Shown one piece after another: positions 9,224 to 22,800 of a stretch of 64,000 nucleotides of DNA. Origin of the DNA: Burkholderiales bacterium (lineage in GTDB: Bacteria > Pseudomonadota > Gammaproteobacteria > Burkholderiales > SG8-41). The number at the start of each line of letters is the position of its first letter. The stretch's first letter is position 1. Made by a program: the position numbers and the translations under genes. The DNA lies in assembly GCA_020854035.1 (NCBI GenBank), contig JADZGE010000021.1, forward strand, positions 142,074 through 206,073. Direction: 5' to 3'. Below the pieces are notes generated by a model, which ran no database searches, had not been told where the DNA came from, and was given only the letters and a program-made list of their open reading frames with translations.

Positions 9224-10888
9224 CTAGAACAGGCTCGCGATCAGTTGGAAGTGGATTTCGTAGCGTCGCGGCTCGAGCGGCAAGTCGTTCATCGCGTAGG
9301 CCGCGGTCACGCGGGCATAGACCCGCTTCTGGATGTGGACCTGCATGCCCCAGCCCGCGCTCGAGATCTCCTCGTAGTCTCGCAGCGACGAGGCGGGCGG
9401 GCGGAACGGGCGCACGTAGCCGTAATCGACGAAGAAGAAGCCCGTCGCGGCAAGCTGCGGGCCACCCTCCGTGCCGAGCGTCCCGAGCGGATGATGCAAT
9501 TCCACGTTGACAGTGTAGCCCCGGTCGCCCGAGTAGGTGCCCACCGGATAGCCGCGCACGGTGCCTTCGCCCCCGATCACGAACTGCTCGCTCGAAGGGA
9601 GCAGATCGTCATCCGAGTGCTGGAAGGCGAGGTTCCCGCGCACCGACCACGCGCGGCCGAGGTCGTGGATGCGCCGCAGGCTCCCGCGGCCGATCGCGTA
9701 GTTCGACCGGACCGAGGCGACTTCGGCATGGCCCGCGGAAACCGCGTAGTTGGCGAGCCAGTAACCCTTGCCATCGGCGAGCTGCAGTTCCGCGCCGAGG
9801 TTTCCGTCCTCGGTCTTCGTGCTCTGCAGGAACACGCCACCGATCCAGTTCGCGCTGGTGCGCTTCTTCGCGCCCCCCGTCAAGTCGAATTGCGAAGCCG
9901 CGCCGGTGTGAAGCGGCTGGCGCAACGACAGTATCGTCGCCTCGGACTCGCCGGTTATGTCGAGCACCGCGAGCTGCCCCTGCTTCACTTGCGTGTAGTC
10001 CTTGTACCAGGCGAGGTTCGCGCGCCCACCCCAGCGGTTGAACGGGATGCCGTAGGACACCGAGTAGCCCTCGTGGCCGTCGGCGCGGCTCGCCGAGAGC
10101 GAAAAATCGTCGCGGAAGCCGAGCACGCTGCGGTTGAGATAGACCGCGCCCACGCGCCATTCGCCGGTCGACGGACTGCCGGTGTTGTCCACGAAGAGCC
10201 GCAGGTCGTGGCGCGGCGGCTCCGCGAGCGTCAGGAGAAAGTCGGTCGTGCCGAACTTCGCGCCTGGCCGCAGTTCCGCGCGCGCCTGCGCGTCGGTGGT
10301 GCGGTTGAAGTGCCTGAGCTCGCGTTCGAGCCCTTCGAGGTCGACGAGCGTGCCGGGCTCGAGCCCGAGCCGCCAGCTCACGTAGGACTCCGAAGTGCTG
10401 GCGTTGCCCTGGATGCGTAGTTCTCCCAGGCGTCCCTCGACAAGACGCACCTGCACCACGCCGCCGGACACGTCCTGCGGCGGGATCACCGCCCGCGCCG
10501 TCACCACGTTCTTCGAACGATAAAGCGCGTTCACGCGCTCGGCGAGTTCCCCGAGATCCGCCATCGAAAGCACTCTCCCGCGGTAATCCCTCGCGATCGC
10601 TTCGAGCTCGTCCCGGGAGAGGATCTCGGACGCGGTGAATTCGATCTCGCGCACCATGAAGCGCGCCGCGTCCGGTGCCGCTTTGACCGCCGGTTTTTCC
10701 GGCTCGGGACGCTTGAGAGGCTCGGCGGGAGGCTTTTTCTGGAGGCGTTCGAGCTCCTGGCGGCGACGCTCCTCGTCGATCTGGCGTTGCTGGATGGCGC
10801 CGGGATCGATTCTCGGCGGCAGCGGGACCTGCGCCGCCACCGGCACCGAGAGCAGCACGAGAACCGCGAGGGTCGCGCAGCGGCTCAT
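9224..10888 (-). CDS. TpsB outer-membrane transporter (ShlB/FhaC family)
   Basis: This is the outer-membrane pore that exports the adjacent giant TpsA. The 554-residue protein has a signal peptide (SRCATLAVLVLLSVPVAAQ) and a Gln/Arg/Lys-rich linker. POTRA-type domains follow (near 80-230; MVREIEFTASEILSRDELEAI, then QVRLVEGRLGELRIQG). The C-terminal 16-strand-type barrel carries the conserved VRGY motif (GGEGTVRGYPVGTYSGDRGY, near 440) that reaches into the pore. Its ATG overlaps the tpsA stop (ATGA), so exporter synthesis is coupled to substrate translation. The order substrate-then-transporter is like fhaB-fhaC and unlike shlB-shlA. Confidence 0.92.
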   Translation of the reverse strand: MSRCATLAVLVLLSVPVAAQVPLPPRIDPGAIQQRQIDEERRRQELERLQKKPPAEPLKRPEPEKPAVKAAPDAARFMVREIEFTASEILSRDELEAIARDYRGRVLSMADLGELAERVNALYRSKNVVTARAVIPPQDVSGGVVQVRLVEGRLGELRIQGNASTSESYVSWRLGLEPGTLVDLEGLERELRHFNRTTDAQARAELRPGAKFGTTDFLLTLAEPPRHDLRLFVDNTGSPSTGEWRVGAVYLNRSVLGFRDDFSLSASRADGHEGYSVSYGIPFNRWGGRANLAWYKDYTQVKQGQLAVLDITGESEATILSLRQPLHTGAASQFDLTGGAKKRTSANWIGGVFLQSTKTEDGNLGAELQLADGKGYWLANYAVSAGHAEVASVRSNYAIGRGSLRRIHDLGRAWSVRGNLAFQHSDDDLLPSSEQFVIGGEGTVRGYPVGTYSGDRGYTVNVELHHPLGTLGTEGGPQLAATGFFFVDYGYVRPFRPPASSLRDYEEISSAGWGMQVHIQKRVYARVTAAYAMNDLPLEPRRYEIHFQLIASLF

Positions 10889-13800
10889 TCGTCGAGCGCC
10901 ACCGGCACGCCGGTGTAGCTGACGAGCGGGCCCTCTCCTCCGGCTTCCTGCTCGCGCGGCTCCTGCGGCGCGGGCTTCGCCGAATCGTTGAGCGCCTTGT
11001 AGCCTTCGCCCACCGCGGTCACCGCGGGCCCGGCAGGCGTCAGCACCTCGTGGTAGGGGCTCGCATTGATCGACATCGCGTTGGTGAACACGTGGTTTGT
11101 CGCGAGGCTGAACGAGAAGCTCGCCCCGCCGGTATAGATCTGGATGTCGAACGGCTGGATGCTGCGATCGTGCTGGTCCACGAGGACGCTCGTCTGCGGG
11201 TTCACGAAGGTCGCGCGGTCGATGATCACGCCGTCGGTGAAGGAGAAATTTCCCACCGGTATCGAAACGCCGCCGGCGGCGGTGTAGAACGAACCGAAGG
11301 CAAATCCGCCCGCTCCCGACAGGACGAGATTCACGCTGGAGGCGATGCCGCCATTGTAACCGGTGACGGAGCCTGTCACGACACCCGGTCCGCCGATGAC
11401 CGTGGCGTTGATCGTATCGGCCGCAAGCTCGACGCTCGTCCCGGCGTGGATGGTGCCGGCCTGGATACCGCCGGCGGCGCTCGCGCCGACCGATCCGCCC
11501 GCCGTCGCGTCACCGATCGCGATCGCGCCCGCCGGCGCGCTGAAGCGCGCCTCGCCGCCCGCGATCGCGGTCGCGACATTCACGTTGCCGCCCGCCGAAC
11601 GCGCCGTGACGTTCCCGCCGCTGCCGAGATTGCCGACGGCGACCGAGGACGCGCCGCTCACCGCCGCGCCGGTCAACCCGGTGACGCTCGCGAGAGAGAC
11701 GCCGCCCGCGGTGGAGGAGGTCGTGGCGGTGGAGCCCGTGCTCGTCACCGCGCCCCCGGTAATGTCGCCGGTCGCCGTCAGCACGACTTCGTTCGCTCCC
11801 CGGACGCTGCCGATATCGACCCCGCCCTGCACCGCGATGTGCACGAGCCCGGTCGCCGCGTTCGCATCGAGGCCGCCCGCGAGAATGTCGATCGGATTGC
11901 CGCCGATCCGGTTCTGCGCGTTGATCGTGACTTTCGCGCCTAGCGAGGCCGCGGTGATGTCGAGATTGTCCGGGCCGAGCGCGAGGTTGTCGCCGTCGAG
12001 GACGCTGCCCGCGCTCGTGATCGTCACGGCGCTCTGCGTCGGGTTGCCGGTCACGATGTCGGTGATGACCGCGTCCGCGGTGCTCGTCACGATATCCACC
12101 GTCCCGACGTCGATCGCGATCTTCGCGGCCCCCTCCATCGTGAGCGATCCGGCGGTGAGGAGAAGCCCCCCGGTCCTCGCGTGGACCGTGCCGCCGTCGG
12201 TGATGAGCAGGTTGCCTCCCGCCGCGATCCCGATCGGCCCGGCACCCTGCACCGGCCCGTCGATCTTCATGTCCACGTCGGCCGCAAGCCCGATCGCGTC
12301 GCCCGATACGACCGAACCGATGTTGAAGCTCGCGATGAAGGGACCGTTGAGATGGACGCCCTGCCCCGGCGTCGCGGCGCTCGCGTGTATGCGCCCGTCG
12401 GGATTCACGCCGACCTCGAGCCTCGCGCCCGGCGCGCCGATCGAGCCCGATTGCGCCGTCAGGAAGATCGAGTCCGCGAGGACGTTCAACCCGGAGCCGG
12501 CGGACGCGTCGAGAATGGAGCCGGCCGCGGTGAGCGTCGCGTTCCGGCGCGAGAAGACCGTGTCGACGCGCATGTCGCCGGCGGCCTCGATGATGTCCAC
12601 GTGTTCGGCCGCGCGGGCGACCAGCGTCGCCCCGGGCGCCGCGCCGAGGTCGATGCGCAGGGGGCGCGACTGCGCCGGATTGACGCCGTCGGGCGGGAGG
12701 TAGCCGATGCCGCCGTTCGACGCCTCGAGCACGAGCGCCCCGGCCTGGAGCGCCGGGCTCGCGCCCGATTCGTTGACGATCGAGCCGCGAACCTTGATGC
12801 GCGTCTCCCCAGGTGCCTGCACGGTGTCGAGCACGCCGTCGCCGAGCGAGGCGAGGAAAGCCATGCCCGCGTCCGGGTGCCCCGCGGCGGCCGGCGACAC
12901 GGTCGCGCTCAGGCCCTGCGGCGCGGCGAAGTTGACGGGCTTGCGGCCCTCGACCGTGATCTGCGTCGGCGTGATCGTGAGATCCGCGCGCTCGGCGGCC
13001 GCGAGCGCCACCTTCATCGCGTCGGTGAAGCAGGGTTGCGCCGAGGCGCAGCTCGGGTCGACGTTCGAGGGAATGACGAGCGGAGCCTGCGTCTCGCCGA
13101 TCGCGACGCCGGCGTTCAAGGTCACGTTCCGGCCCTGTGCGTTCGCGCTTTTCACGACCGGGTTGGTGCTGGTGACGTTCTTCAGCAGCCCCGGCGCGAT
13201 CGAAATGCCGAGCTCGCGCTCGCTCCAGGTCGAGCCCTTCAGTATCTGCGCTTCTTCCGCGGAGCCGGGCGCCACTTCGTAGCGGAAGGACTCCGAGAAG
13301 GCCGCGGTATACGCGCCGACCTCCGCGTGGAGCGCGTGGTACTGCGCCGTGCGATTCGCCTCGAATTGCGCGATCGCGGCGGAATCGAAGCCCTGCGCCG
13401 AAAGCGCATCGCGCTCGGCCTGGGAAGCGACGAACCGGAAGGACGGGTCGTACGCCGAGGGATTGGCCTGCCGGGCGCGCATCTGCCAGTAGAGCCGATA
13501 GTTCTGGGTCTCGCCGTTCTCCCGGGCGTCGATCGCGCTTGCGCGCTTCGCGTCGTTCTGCGGCCCGGCGAGCAGCGCGAGCGAATTCCAGAAATCGAGC
13601 AGCTCGTTCCAGGTGCGGGTATCGATCTGCTCGGTCGGGTTGTTGTCGATGATCCGCCCGGGGGCGACGAGCCGCACGTCGCCGCCCGTGGAAACGGCGG
13701 TATCGACGAGCAGGTTGCCCGCGGCATTGCCGCTCCAGGTGCCGGCCTCGATGCCGATGTCGCCTTGCGCCTGCGCCTTCAGGCCGTATGCCCCGCGCTG

Positions 13801-16800
13801 CGCGAGATTGTCGGAGTAGCCGGCAAACACGCGCAGCGGCGCGACGACGGAACCGATCGACCCGTTCGCGGAGGCAAGATCGACGAGATGCCCCTGGATG
13901 ACGGAAGTGGCGGGGTTCGCCGCCTGTATGCTCCCGTCGGCGCTCAGGAACACCCGCCCCCTGCCCGAGAGCGCGTCCCCGGCCGCGACGACGGTGCCGA
14001 CGTTGAGCGCGCCGGTGCTCTGGTGCACCACGACGTTGCCGTTGCCCGCGGCGGCGTTGAGCGCCCCGCCGCGGACATCCACCTGCACCGGGATGACGGG
14101 GTTGCCGCCCTGTGCCCCGCCCACGTTGCCGCTTGCGCCGAGCGTGAGATTCCTGGAAGTGACGAGCGCCGTGTCGCTCGCCTGGATGATCGAACGGTTC
14201 GCGGTGGAAACACCGGGCAGCGGGTTGACGCCGGCCGGTGACGAGCCGGGTATTCCGGCCGTGATGGTGGTCGTCCCCGCGCCGTTGCGGATCGCCCCGT
14301 TCAGGATCACGTCGGACGCCGAGTTGACGGCGACGGTGCCCGTATCCCAGCCGCTGAACTCGATCGAGATCGGGTAGTCGGCGCGCACCGACTTCGTCGT
14401 GATGGTCTTCGTCGGCGTCGTCTTCGTGACGTTGTAGTGGTACTCGCCCGCGATGCAGAGCGTCCACCAGTTGCACTCGCTCCACTCCCGTGTCTTGACC
14501 CAGGTCGGCGTCCCGTCCGATCTCGTCACGCTGCTCGAGGCGAAGTGGTTCGTGGTGTTGTGCGCGCCGTAGCCGGCCTGGGCGCCGAGCGTCTGGCGCC
14601 TGGCGAGATAAGTCCCGTCGTCGAGCCGGTAGCTGCTCAGCGTGAACGGACCGGACTGGGAGACGATCGACCCGGTCGGCGCACCGCGCAGATCGGAGGA
14701 TCCGAACCACTGCGAGCCCACGTAGTGGAGGTAGGTCACCGTCGAATTGTCGGTGCCGGTCGTCCAGACGTAGCGAAGATCCGCCTGCGGGCTGTAGCTC
14801 GTGTGGCGGCCATCCGTCGCCGACGTGTCGGTCCCGTTCACCGGCGTCGAGCCGACGGTGAAGCTGCCGTCCGCGTTGAGCGTTCCGATCTCCTTCAGCA
14901 GCTTCACGCTGGCCGCCCCGGTCGACGGGTTGTAGTCGCGCGTGTACACGGAGTGGATGACGCTGGAGGTGTTGCTCGAGTTGTCGATGGACTGCACGTC
15001 CATGATGTCGATCCTGCCCGCGATGCCCCGGCCGGTGCCCGTCGGATCGGAGCCCGCGTCGAGGGTGTTCACCACGACCGGCAGCCCCGTCGGGTTTTCG
15101 ACCCGGATCTGGCCGTAGCCGTCCAGCACGCGCAGCTTTCCCGCCCCGGCCGCGGCCGAGGTGTTCATGATCTGGCCGAAGAGCTGGATGTAGCCGCCGC
15201 GCACCTGCGTGCCGTTCAGTTCATAGCGCACGTTGGCCGGATCGTAGTAGACGCCGATGTTCCCGTAGTCGGAAACGAGCGGGTAGAGGCCGCCGAAGCC
15301 GCTCGTGCGAGTCGCCCACCCCGCCGTGTTGCGGTCGGCGTCCGCGTAGCCCTGCGGCACCTCGATGCGGTTCATCGCCGCGTTGTAGGTCACCGTCCCG
15401 GCCGTCGTCGCGAAGGTGATCGACGCCGGGCCGCCGTTCTTGTAGCTCGCGAGCGCGGCGTTCATCGCCTCCTGGCTCACGCCGTAGAGGCTCGCGGGGC
15501 CGGTGAGCAGCGGCGCGGCCGGCAGCGCGAGGTTCCACTGCTCGATGCCGCTTTGCACGAGACTGTTGATGTTGAGGTAGCGCGCGCTGATGAAGACGCT
15601 GCCGTTCGCGACGATGCCGGCGCCGAGCGGCGTGCCGTGGTCCTGGATCGACGCCGGGTCTCCGCCGACGTGGAAGAAGTTGTCCACGAAGCTCTGCACG
15701 AAGTCGCCGTTATCGGCCTTCACGTCGATCGTGCCCGCGTTGATCGAACCGTTGGACAGTATGCTTCCCGCCCTGCTCCGCACCGTCACCGAGCCGCGCA
15801 GGTTGGTGATGTTGCCGTTCAACTCGATGTTCGGCGCCGGCGCCGGCAGGTTGGCGTAGAGGGGGCTCAACGGATCGTAGTTGCTGGCGATGTTGATCTC
15901 GGGTTTCGCCACGCCCGCGCCCTGCGAGTCGCGCGTGAGCACGCGGGAGAACGCGGCGCCCGAACCGCCGGCGTTGATCGCGTTGATCCCGGCGTTGTCG
16001 TTCACCAGGATGCCGTTCAGCCGGATCGTCCCGCCCTCGTCGCTCGCGACCGAGAGGTTGCCAACGGTCAGGAAATCGGGCGTATTGTTCGTGATGTCGA
16101 TACGGGCATCGCCGGGCGCCGCGAGCTCGCCGCCGCCGGCGAGGCGGTCGCCCTTCACGCGGATATTCCCGAGCCGCACCGTGATGTCGTTCACCGTGAC
16201 GAAGTCCGCGATCGGACCGTTCGCCGGCGTGGTCGAGAGCGTCGGCAGTTGCGCCGTGAGGTCCGCGATCTGGGTCTGCGCGCCCGTCTTGCCGCCGATC
16301 GCCGTGTCGATGGCGGTGTGTTCGGTCGCGACCGCGGTGGCGTAGCCCGAAGCACCGGCGAAGAGCGCGCTCTGGGTGGCTATCGTCGTCGCGGCGGTGC
16401 CGATGCTGGCTCGCGGTGTGCCGTTGTTCGTCCTCAAGGTGTTGATGGTTCCGACCTTGGCGTCGTCCCCCGACCCCCCCCGGAAGGCCGTCACGAGCGC
16501 CGCCTGGTTGGCGTCGATCGTCGTGTTGTTCGCGACGATCTGGGCGGCGCGCGCGCCGATCTCGGCGTTGCGCGCCGCCACGGCCGAGACGAGGGAGTCG
16601 ATCTCGCCCGCCTTCGCCGCGATCTCCGCCTGCCTGGCATCGATGACCGACTGCACGCTCGTCGCCGCGATCTCTCCGAGGAGCGCGTTGATCTCGAGAC
16701 GGCGCTCGCCGATGGTGGCGTTCGCCGTGTTGTTGAGCGCCGCCCGGCTGTTGATTTCGGCGCGGAGCGTCGCGTTGGTGTTGACGAGGCTGTTCGCGTT

Positions 16801-19800
16801 CGTGTAGGTCTGCTGGTAGGTCGCGTTCGCCGCGCTGAAATTCGCGAGCGTCGCGAGGGTCGTCTGGATCCCGGTATTGTTGGTGGCGACCGTGCCGGCG
16901 TTGGCGTCGATCGTGCCGGCGTTCGCGACGATCACGCCGCCGGCTGCGTGCGCGTTCGCAGCGGTGTCCCGCACGGCGGCGGCCGACGCGTTGATCGCGG
17001 TGACCGCGCCCGATACCTGCGCCTGGTATTGCAGGATCGATTGCTGCGCCGCCTCCCGCGGGCTCGGGTTGTTCCACTGGCCCACGTTGATGTTGGGCTG
17101 CCCGGTCGCGGAATCCGTGGTTCCGGTGTAGGCGGCGAGTCCCAGCTCGACGAGCTTGTGCTGGAGGAAGGCGATCTCGGATTGATACGCGGCGACCGCC
17201 ACCGTGTCGGTCGAGTATTGCGACATGAGGCTGCGCAGCTTGTCGATCCGCTTCTGGATATTGGCCGCGATCCCGACCGCCGGGGCGACGCTGAACGTGA
17301 CGCCCTTCGTGGCGGTCGGCAGGAGCTGCCACAGCACCCGCCCGTCCACCACGCACGGCGGGCTCGCGCATCCCGGGGCCGTGAGAAGCCGGTAGTCGAG
17401 GGTGAGCGACTCGGTGCGGTGGATCCCGGTGAGCGCGGTTCCGTTCACCTCCACTTCGGCGAGCCCGCCGACCGAGGTCGAGCCGCCGGTGATGTCGAAC
17501 GAGACGTCCCCGCCGCCGAAGAGGTTGCTCACCCCGCTCGCGATCGCGCCGGCGCTCTCGCGGTAGATGTCCTTGCCGATGCCAGACGCGGTGGCGTCCA
17601 CCGCGCCCTTGTCCGCGTAAAGCGCGATATCGCCGGCGGCTTCGACCCGCCCGCCACCGAGGACGCGCACGGCCGCATTGTTCACGACGTTCGACTGCGC
17701 GTCGGGATCCGTCGAGATCGGGAAGGCCGTCTTGTTCCACAGATTGACGGTCGAGCGCGCGCTGATCGAGCTGGGCTCGCCCGCGGCGCTCTGGCCGGCC
17801 GCGACACGCACGCCGCCATCGTCCGCGCGCAGCAGCGCGCCGGTATTCACGATCGCCTGGTTGCTGCCGTGGTAGACCGAGTAGGCGTTGCCCTCCGGCG
17901 CCCCGGCAAGGCCGTAGGTATCGGCCGAGGAGCGCGTATCGAGATCGACGCGGGCGCGCGCGCCGGCGTTGATGTCGCCGACATCGCTCACCACCCGGGA
18001 ATTCGCGCCGAAGCTCGCCGTGGCGTTCGCCCGGTCCACGTGGAAGAGCGAGGAAGCCTTCGCGATCGCGATGGCGCCGCCGGAGTCGAGCTTCGCCTTG
18101 TCGCGCCCGACGATCTCGTTGTAGGCGTCGAGGTTGAACGTGCCCGCGCCCGCCGCCGGGAGCAGCACGTGCACCCGGGCGTCGGCGCCGATACCCGCCG
18201 CGGTGTCGTGGGTGACGTGGCTCTCGCTCTTGCCCGCCGGCGCGTCGATCACACCGCCCGAACCGGAGCGGATGTTCCAATCGGCCGCGTCGCCGCTTGC
18301 GCCCAGCCAGTCCTTCCGGGTGAGATTCTCGGCACGCACGATCACGTGGTTCGCCGTGATGCGGCCGCCCGCGCCCACGTCGGCCGAGACGGTGCTCGTC
18401 ACGCCGTGCGTGGCGTACGCCCCGCTCGCGCCCGCGAGGGAGGCGCTCACGCTGTCGACCTCGCCGTTGAAGTTCGTCGTGTGCCGCGCGCTCAGGGTGA
18501 AGGTTCCCACCCCGATCTGCCGCGTATCGTCGCCGCTGCCGGTCGTGGCCGTCGTGGTGCTGGTGCTCCGGGTATTCGCCGCCGCGGCCGACCCGGCGAT
18601 GATGCCGCCCGTGCCCGCTTCGGATTCCGACTGGTTCGTGTCCGTGCCTTCGGCGCTCAACGTGAATGCCGTGCCGCTCGCTCTCACCATGTTGCCCGCC
18701 GCGGCCTGGGTGCTCGTGCCGGAACTCGCGGTGGCGACGTTGGCGCCCAGCGCAAGGAGCCCGCCGACCGTGACGCCCGAGGACTCGGCGAACTGGCTGC
18801 TGTTGTTGGTCGCCGAAATCACGGCCGCGCCGGTGAGGTTGAGCGATCCACCCTCGCCCACCACCGCGCTCACCGTGCCGCCGCTCGCCGCATCCGCGCT
18901 CGTCGCGTTGATGCCGATGAATCCGCCGCCGACCGCGCCGGTGGCATCCGCCGCGGCCGTGCGCGAGCCGGCGGCGGGGACGTTGCGCGTCGCGGTCACG
19001 TTGAGATTCGCCGCCGTGACGTCGACACCCGCGCCGAGCGTTGCGTTCACGCTCGCGGCGGAGTTCGCCGCCGCGACCGATGCGCCGGCCGAGTAGATGC
19101 CGACGTTGATTCCGAGCGCCGTCGCGCTCGTCTGCGGCGTGGCTGTCGCGCTCACGTTCACCGTGCCGCCGGTCGAGTCCACGTCGACGAGATTGCCGAC
19201 GAGCGCCTGTACCGCTCCGGTATCCGTGGCGCTCGCGTCGGCGCCGGAACCGGACAGGATGCCGCCCGCCCCGGCCCTCGCCTTTGCCCGCACGAGGCCG
19301 CTACGCTCGGCCTGGACGTTCAGCGCCCCACCCGCGAGATCGACGAACGTGTCGGCGGCGCCGGCCGCGGGCGCGTTCGTGTTCCCCAGGCGCGCGACCA
19401 CGCCGCCGGATTTCGTCGCGCGGTCGATCACGACCCCCGCCGCGACGAGCCCGGCGTTCGCGCCGAGCGCTTCCGTTTCGACGTCCGTCGTGTCGAGCGC
19501 CCGTACCGTGACGTTGCCGTTTCCGCCGGCGCCGCTGCCGCCCGCGACGGTGGTCTGCGTCCCGCGACCGACCGTCGCCTTGACGTTGTTCGTGATGCTG
19601 CCCACGGCGACCGCCGCGCCGAGTCCGACCACCCCGCCCCCTGCCTGGAGCGCCTTCGCCCTGAGCGCCCGTTCGCCCGGGTTGAGCTTCCCCGCCTCGG
19701 CCGCGACGTCGAGCCTGCCGCTGCCACTCGCGTCGGAGTCGGCCACGACACGGGTCGTCCCGAGGATCGCGGCCTCCACATTGTTCGTCACCTCCACGAC

Positions 19801-22800
19801 GGCCACCGAGCCGCCGATCGAAGCGAAGCCGGCGGAGATCGCCCCGGCAAGAAGGTTTACCCGATCCTTGTCCGACGCATGGACCCGCACGTCGCGATCG
19901 GCATCGATCATGGAGCTTCCGCCGATCACGGCCGCGGTCTTGCCGGTGAGCTGGGTGGCGGGATTGAACGTCTCCGCGACCGCGCTCTGGGCGGCCACGT
20001 TGTATACCACCCCGTTGGTGTCGAGGCGCGCCGTGGCATTGAGGGCGTCGATCTCCGCGTTCGTGAGACCGGCGCTCGCGTAGCCGTTGCCGGCGGGCGC
20101 GGTCGTGTTGCCGCTGCCGAGTGCGTTGGAATCGGTGAAAGTGTTCACCTCGGCGAGCGTGCCGCCGCCATCCTTGTTGAGCTCGCGGTTGGCGTTGGTA
20201 TCGCCGCTTTGCGTGTCGCTCAGCGCCGTTCCGACGAGCACCGCGCCCACCGAGCCGCCGAGCCCGACGGCAAGCCCTCCACCGGCGGTCGCGACGGTCG
20301 AGGCGAGGTTGCGCTCGGCCTGCGCGGTAACGAGAACGTCGTTCGCCACGAACACGCTGGAATTGTCGATGTAGGCGGAAGTGGTGTTCTCGAGCTTCGT
20401 TACGCCGGCCGCGAGTCCGGCCCCCGCGAAGCCGCCGATCGCGCCACCCCCCGCGCTCTGGGCGACGAGAACGCTGTCCTTCGCCTCCACGGCAAGCCCC
20501 CCGGCGCGCGCTCCGGCGCTGCCGATCGAGCTCTCGCTCACCCAGGCCTGGGTCGTGTTGCCGATCAGGGCCACCGACGCGCTCCCGGCGGCAGCCACCG
20601 TGCCGGCCGCCGCCCCCGCCACGGTCCACTGCCGGATCTCGCTCATCGACTCCGCCGCGACGCTCACCTCGCCGCCGGTATTCACCGTGGCGCCGTCGAT
20701 GTAGGCGCGGGTGACGCTATTGTCAAGGCCGACATCGAAGGTCGCGCCGACCCCGACGCCGCCCGCGGCGATGGCGCCGCCCGAGAGGAACATCCGCGAG
20801 TCGTGCCTCGCGTCGACGTCGAGGCTCCCGACGCCCGCCGTGCCTGACGCGAGACGCGCTTCGGTTTCGCTCGTGAATTTCACGACGCTCCCGGCTCCCG
20901 CGACCCCGACGATCCCGCCCGAAGCGCCGACGACCGCCGTCGCCACGCCTTGCGAGGACTCGGCGCCGATGGTCAGGCCGCCCAGCGCGATGAGCGCCGA
21001 TCCGTCGATTCGCGCCCGCGTGTCGCGGTCGAACACGGTCACGTCCACGGTAACGCCCACGCCGACCGCGCCGCCCGCCATGCCCCCGACAAAGTTGTTG
21101 GCGTAGGCGTGATCGCTCGCCTTGACCTGCACATTCTGCGCCACGGCCGTCGCGCCGGCGTTCGACCCCTGGTTCACCTGTGCCTGGTCGATCCAGGCCG
21201 CGGTCTCGCCGCCCACCACGCTCACGTTGGCGACGCCCGACACGCCCACGAGCCCGGCACCCACGTTCACGACCACGTTCTGGACGTGATGGGTCGCCGA
21301 AGCGTTGACGATCACGCCGGTCGCCTGCTCGGTCACGCGCATCGCCGCGATGTCGGGCCGCGCGAACGCGCCGTCGAGACTGTCCATGAGATCGACGGCG
21401 CCGGAAAGCGCCCCGCTCGCCACCGTGACGCCCGGCGTGCCGGCCATCCCGCGCGCCGCGACCCGGGTGTCGGGACCGTCGATGTAGGCTCTGGTAAAGC
21501 CGCCGATCTCGTTCACCACCACGGACGCCCCGATGCCCGCGGCGGTGATCCCGACACCGAGGGCGCCCGCGGAGGTCGTGATTCGGTCGTCGGATTCGGC
21601 GATCACCGCCGCGTTGCGGTCCGACTCGAGCCAGGCGCCGCCGCCCACGCGCGCGCTCGTCTCGTTGCCGATGAGGTTGACGGCGAATGACCCGGCGACG
21701 CCCACGTCGGCCGAGGCGGCGCCGCTCACCGCCGTCGTTTCGATGGTCTCGGTGGAGTCCGACCTCATGACGAAGTCGCGCACGTCGAGCCCCGAGGTGC
21801 CGGCCTTGCGGCCCGTGACGTACGCCTCGGTGACGTTGTCGATGCGATTCACGGCGATCGCCGCGCCGACCGCAGCACTCGCCCCGATCGAGAGCGCCCC
21901 GGCAAGTGACTTGATCGTCGCCCCGTCGATCGCGTTGACCGTCACGTCCGCGCCCGACCCGGTCATCGCGGAGTCCGCGATGCTCGCGGCCGTGCGGTTC
22001 GCGATGCGGTTGGACGAGGCGGAGCCGGCGAACGCCCCGGTCGCCGCGCCGCTGCCCGCCGCCGACAGCGATTCGATCGTGGTCGTATTGCGCCCCTCCA
22101 CCGTCAGGCGGGAGGCGAGCGCGAGCGTCGAGCCGGACACGCTCGCCCTCGCCGAGTTGTGCGCCGCGTTGTCGGCGACCGCGCCGCCGAACGCCGGCCC
22201 GCCGAGCGAGATGGAGACATTCCCGGCGAGCGACTGGATCGTGGAGCCGTCCTCGGCCTTCACGGTGGCGGCGGTGCTCGCGCCGTCCACCGTCGAATCC
22301 TCGAGTTTCGCGGTGACGACGTTCCCGTCGGCGCCGTCCGGGTTCCCGATGTGATTGAGCGAGACCGAGCCCGAGATCGCCAGCGTCTGCCCGCCCGCGG
22401 CGGCCACCGAAAGCGAGGTGATCTGCGCGGTCTCGCGAGCCGCGAGGTCGATCGTCCCGGCACGATGGACGGCCGAGTTCCCGACCGACGAGAGCACCGT
22501 GTTCGCGATGCCGTTATAGGCGAAGGCGCCGCCGACGCCCGCGCTGGTGCCGACGGCAACGCTCCCCGCGAGCGACTCGATCCCGGACTTGTCCTCCGCC
22601 CGGACCACCACCGCGTGGGTGTTCGCGCCGCCGGCCGGATCGTCGAACACCGTGTTGACCGCGCTCGCCTCCGTACGGTTCCCGATGAAGTTGACCGATA
22701 TCGAGGCGCTCACCGCGGGAGCGCCGCTTCCCACGGCCGCCGTCCCCGCCACGGCAAGAGCGCGTATGCGCGAATCGTTCTCCGCGAGAAGCGACGTGGC

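Noticed and set aside
14437..20847. A 2,136-residue open frame on the plus strand inside tpsA
   Set aside because: It is antisense to the intact tpsA frame and its translation is Arg/Gly/Ala/His-rich without domains, as expected for a shadow of GC-rich coding DNA.
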